A DNA stretch of 64,000 bases from an uncultured Dehalococcoidia bacterium. Its GTDB lineage: Bacteria; Chloroflexota; Dehalococcoidia; Bin125. The stretch spans positions 1 through 64,000 of the forward strand of contig CATQGW010000005.1 in assembly GCA_958295515.1 (NCBI GenBank), given 5' to 3'. The notes under the pieces were generated by a model, which was not told the DNA's origin, did not search any database, and saw only the letters and a program-made list of their open reading frames with translations. Both the position numbers and the translations under genes were made by a program. This document shows, in pieces, positions 61,114 to 64,000 of this stretch (position 1 is the stretch's first letter; each line of letters begins with the position of its first letter).

Positions 61114-63171
61114 TTATCTTCCAGGCGACTCACGACCGCAAAGGTGGGACGCTGAGTCGACGCGAATCCTGTGAACCACCGAAGTCCCGTCCACGATTGG
61201 CGGCCCGGTCACCAGTCGATGAAATTCGCGCTCGTCGGGAGAGATGAACTCACTGCACAAACTAACGTGATCGTTGATCATGATAGTGTATTCGTCAAGG
61301 ACTGCAAGAAACGCAGCAAAGATTTTGCCTGAGGTGCGGTCAGCGGTGAAGCATGATCCAGGCAGTCGACAGTATGAGATGCTCAACTGGTCGTGATGGC
61401 CGCCGATTACTTCGGTCCGCACTTGGTGTTGACAGAACTGGGGCGACAAACGAATAGTAAGTCCTGTAAGAGTCTCGGATGTCAGTTCAAGGAACGCGGC
61501 TTCGTCTGATGCTATGACACCGTACCACGCAATGGACCCATCAGGCAATACATCAGCAACACAGGGCGGCCAGTGCCCTTCCTGCTCCACGACAAGTCGA
61601 TATCGAGAGTGCTGCGTTGCGCCAGGCGCGGTTCGCAGCAGCGTCAGAGAGAATTTGCCCTCGGTGTCCACTTCACTGATGCGACGCTCAACGGAATACG
61701 GATCCAAGCCTTGCGGAGTTCCGTAGGGCACACTGCGGGGTAATCCTAATGCACTACGCGACTGGTCATCGGCGAGCTCGTACGCTGCTATCCGCAACGA
61801 GGGGAACACTGCGCGGTCTACGCCTTCGACCTGTCCGTGGACAATTGTAAACAACGATCTCCGGTACGTATCAAATTCGATAGCGAAGTCATTGAACGCG
61901 ACACCAAATGCAACGAAGAAAATGTGCTGCCACCCCGATGACAAGCCGGTCTCTGAGCCGAGCTTTCTCCAAAATTCGACGATCGAATCATCGCTTGCAC
62001 GCTGCACAAGAAATGCCGTTGCTGCAATACCCAGGTAGTGCTGGTCGTCATGGCTGTGCAACCGTGAGCCCAGATCGAGCTCGATCGTATTAGGCTGTAG
62101 AACGTCGACGTTCGGACGCGGAGCATCAAGGACGATGTGTTCGGACCACATGGCTGTGCCTTCTGACAGCCAACCCGGAACACGTCGCCCGGCAGGGCCG
62201 GCTAGTTCATGTTGCATGACGTGAAAATATTCGTGAGTAAGAGTCTGACTGGCGTTCGACGGCGCGCTCTCAAACGTGGCGGTGACGGGCTGTGTCCACT
62301 CGGTGGAAGGAATCACGATCACGCTGACGCCGTGGTGCGTTGTGGGAGAAAACGCGAAGGCGTTGGAGGATGTGTTGTAGTTTTCCTGTTGGCGTATCTG
62401 CGCTTCGGGTGTCGTGGTGACACGGATGCGCAGATGTTCAGCGGGGACTTCAAGCTTGAACTTGGCGGCGAACTGCTCAACGACGAATCGTACATCGGCT
62501 TCAACCATCTCGCGGAAGTTGTCGGGCAAGTCTCTGTGCAGGCCTCCAGCGAATTGGATCTCCGGCAGGTCCCCAGTGGGGTGGAGCCATTCGACGGGTT
62601 CGGTGAGATTGATCTGCAACGCTTCGCCACGATTGACGAGCAGGGGCTGGAAGCTGGGGGTGTTTGGCGCAGGCGACCAAGGAATGAAGCGCTGCTCTGC
62701 GGCGAGCCAGCGCCAGGCAAGCGTGATTTGATCGCGAAGACCGAGCAGAACATCTGGGACGGGCCTGCCGCTCGGGCCGGTCCAGGCGACGAGCTGTTCG
62801 CCGGGTTCGAGGTGAAAGCGGCGTGTTGCGGGCTCGGCGGGGCGCGTCCAAATGACCGGTTGGTCGGCGTTGATGCGGAACCAGTAGCCGCGTCCGGGTT
62901 GGAGAGTGAGCAGCGCGGCGGGGTCATTGGCCGCGGCGCGGCGCACCTCACGCTCATCGCCGTCGTGAATTCGTTCAAGCTCGTTCAGTTGTTCAAAGAG
63001 ATCGGAGGCCGCTGTCGCCTCGTGGATCCAACCGATCAGGTTCCAGCCGGGGTGCAGTGTCGTCGTAATGCTGTCGTCGGCCTGCGCAGCCGAGACTTGA
63101 TACGCCGCCGCACACAACAACAGGGCGATAGCCACAGATGCGATGGCAGCGTTGCGCTTCATCGATCGCAT
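61114..63171 (-). CDS. Secreted gluzincin-like peptidase, paralogue of the 41-kb protein
   Basis: ATG 63171 (or 63162), 685 residues with a signal peptide (ASVAIALLLCAAAYQVSAAQA). Two beta modules follow, HPGWNLIGWIHEATAAS and EPGEQLVAWTGPSGRPV, ending GYWFRINADQPVIW and GEALQINLTEPVEW. The zinc site is LTHEYFHVMQHELAG with WLSEGTAMWSE. There is no C-terminal repeat region like the paralogue's, but a single beta domain with VLPDGSIAWYG. Base composition is lower in GC than in flanking genes, as for the 41-kb copy, which suggests shared origin or transfer. It lies 3 bp from the next CoA-transferase on the same strand. Confidence 0.75.
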   Translation of the reverse strand: MRSMKRNAAIASVAIALLLCAAAYQVSAAQADDSITTTLHPGWNLIGWIHEATAASDLFEQLNELERIHDGDEREVRRAAANDPAALLTLQPGRGYWFRINADQPVIWTRPAEPATRRFHLEPGEQLVAWTGPSGRPVPDVLLGLRDQITLAWRWLAAEQRFIPWSPAPNTPSFQPLLVNRGEALQINLTEPVEWLHPTGDLPEIQFAGGLHRDLPDNFREMVEADVRFVVEQFAAKFKLEVPAEHLRIRVTTTPEAQIRQQENYNTSSNAFAFSPTTHHGVSVIVIPSTEWTQPVTATFESAPSNASQTLTHEYFHVMQHELAGPAGRRVPGWLSEGTAMWSEHIVLDAPRPNVDVLQPNTIELDLGSRLHSHDDQHYLGIAATAFLVQRASDDSIVEFWRKLGSETGLSSGWQHIFFVAFGVAFNDFAIEFDTYRRSLFTIVHGQVEGVDRAVFPSLRIAAYELADDQSRSALGLPRSVPYGTPQGLDPYSVERRISEVDTEGKFSLTLLRTAPGATQHSRYRLVVEQEGHWPPCVADVLPDGSIAWYGVIASDEAAFLELTSETLTGLTIRLSPQFCQHQVRTEVIGGHHDQLSISYCRLPGSCFTADRTSGKIFAAFLAVLDEYTIMINDHVSLCSEFISPDEREFHRLVTGPPIVDGTSVVHRIRVDSASHLCGRESPGR

Positions 63172-63174
63172 CCG

Positions 63175-64000
63175 TCACGAACTATCGGAGGTGGGCAGCG
63201 AGATTGCGCCTGACTCAGCTAGTTGGGCGATCTCCGCGTCGGTGCGGCCGATGCTGCGGAGGACCTCCTGTGTGTGTTGGGCGGGGGTGCTGGCGCCTTG
63301 TTTTAGCTGGATGGGGGTGCGGCTTAGGTGGACGGGGCTGGCGCTGACTTTGAGGGTGTCGTTGCCGTTGGCTACGGGGAGTTGGGCGATCATCCCTCGG
63401 GCGGCGATGTGGGGGTCGTTGATGATGTCGGGGAGGGTGTTGAGCGGGGCGACGATGCAGACGCCTTCGAGCTCGGCCTCCCACTCGGCGGTGGTGCGTT
63501 TGGCGAAGGCGTCGTTGAGGATCGGCTCGATCTCGGCGTGGTGCGCGGTGCGGTCGGCGTTGGTTTGGAAGCGCGGGTCGTCGAGCAGGTCGAGGCGGTC
63601 GATTTTGGCGCAGAAGAGTTGCCAGTCTTTGACGCCGGCGACAACGCAGTGTCCGTCGGCGGTGGGGAGCGCCTGGAAGGGGGTGACGAGCGGATGGCGA
63701 GTGCCGATCGGGCCGGGCACTTCGTCGGTGTTGGCGGCGCGGACGACGGCGTTTTCGAGCAGCGCAACCTGGCTGTCGAGCATGGCGACATCGACATGTT
63801 GGCCGAGGCCGGAGGTCTGGCGCTCGTGGAGCGCGGCGAGCAGTCCGATCGCGGTGTACATGCCGCCGGCCATGTCGCCGATGCTGTAGCCGGGGCGAGT
63901 GGGCGGGCCGCCGGGGTGGCCGGTGATGCTCATCACGCCGCCCATGCCCTGCACGATCACGTCCACCGCGGGGCGGTTTTTGTAGGGGCCGGTGTGGCCG
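63175..64000 (-). CDS. CaiB/BaiF CoA-transferase family III protein, 5' end outside window
   Basis: The open frame continues past base 64000, starting inside at GHTGPYKNRPAVDVIVQGMGG. RPGYSIGDMAGGMYTAIGLLAAL contains the family's GD and helix signature, and HVDVAMLDSQVALLENAV follows. At least 275 residues of an expected 400. Third family member in the window; the substrate is unknown. Confidence 0.88.
   Translation of the reverse strand, partial: GHTGPYKNRPAVDVIVQGMGGVMSITGHPGGPPTRPGYSIGDMAGGMYTAIGLLAALHERQTSGLGQHVDVAMLDSQVALLENAVVRAANTDEVPGPIGTRHPLVTPFQALPTADGHCVVAGVKDWQLFCAKIDRLDLLDDPRFQTNADRTAHHAEIEPILNDAFAKRTTAEWEAELEGVCIVAPLNTLPDIINDPHIAARGMIAQLPVANGNDTLKVSASPVHLSRTPIQLKQGASTPAQHTQEVLRSIGRTDAEIAQLAESGAISLPTSDSS

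Noticed and set aside
1-64000. tRNA or rRNA genes
   Set aside because: I saw no cloverleaf with a T-arm consensus and no rRNA sequence; a tRNA search program would be needed to be certain.

Overview
The window is GC-rich DNA, tightly packed with genes on both strands. Base composition, the DapL route to lysine, many CaiB/BaiF CoA-transferases and enoyl-CoA hydratases, and dispersed palindromes ending in TGACGG suggest an uncultured free-living bacterium, most likely of the phylum Chloroflexota. That placement is inference and weak. Several genes carry single-base frameshifts, some in G/C homopolymers, so part of the damage could be assembly error.

Layout. 1-2.3 kb: two ferritin-like R2-type proteins, the first with a full set of di-iron ligands, the second frameshifted and stripped of most ligands. 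2.3-7.3 kb: three DsbA-like thioredoxin-fold proteins, each with an in-frame TGA at the first catalytic cysteine and a hairpin 22-27 nt downstream, read here as selenoproteins. A phage portal-like gene, a tiny zinc-ribbon gene and a 10-bp tandem repeat sit between the second and third. 7.3-10 kb: a PIN toxin-like pair and a four-domain rhodanese. 10.1-15.3 kb: a type ISP-like restriction/modification enzyme whose last domain lies on the opposite strand beyond its start codon, and which contains a G13 tract. 15.3-19.1 kb: DUF885 peptidase-like protein and an EF-G paralogue. 19.2-21.0 kb: a secreted RCC1-repeat protein with an LPxTG-type tail, followed by a palindrome cluster. 21.6-30 kb: recJ, fabF, a small membrane protein, nnr, acpS, enoyl-CoA hydratase, SDR and MFS transporter, all on the minus strand. 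30.2-34.2 kb: PTPS/QueD-like, flavodoxin, NYN-LOTUS, enoyl-CoA hydratase and alpha/beta hydrolase on the plus strand. 34.2-38.2 kb: an accessory stretch of different composition with a frameshifted large secreted protein (C9 tract) and a decayed VapBC locus. 38.3-40.8 kb: two class III CoA-transferases. 41.0-43.4 and 61.1-63.2 kb: two related secreted zinc-peptidase-like proteins. 43.5-45.6 kb: hflX and two duplicated membrane genes. 45.7-52.8 kb: a minus-strand housekeeping run (tsaC, rpiB, pgk, tpiA, miaA, dapF, GNAT, dapL). 52.9-59.1 kb: guaA and the purine genes purD, purB, purC, purS with two helpers. 59.1-64 kb: hisB, a ferritin-like protein, an isocitrate lyase/PEP mutase family protein, the second peptidase and a CoA-transferase cut by the window edge.

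The strongest candidates for new biology are the clustered selenocysteine DsbA-like proteins beside an R2-like pair, the ISP enzyme broken by what looks like inversion of a 4.5-kb segment, and a beta domain shared by the secreted peptidases and one of the selenoproteins. No RNA genes or CRISPR arrays were seen.
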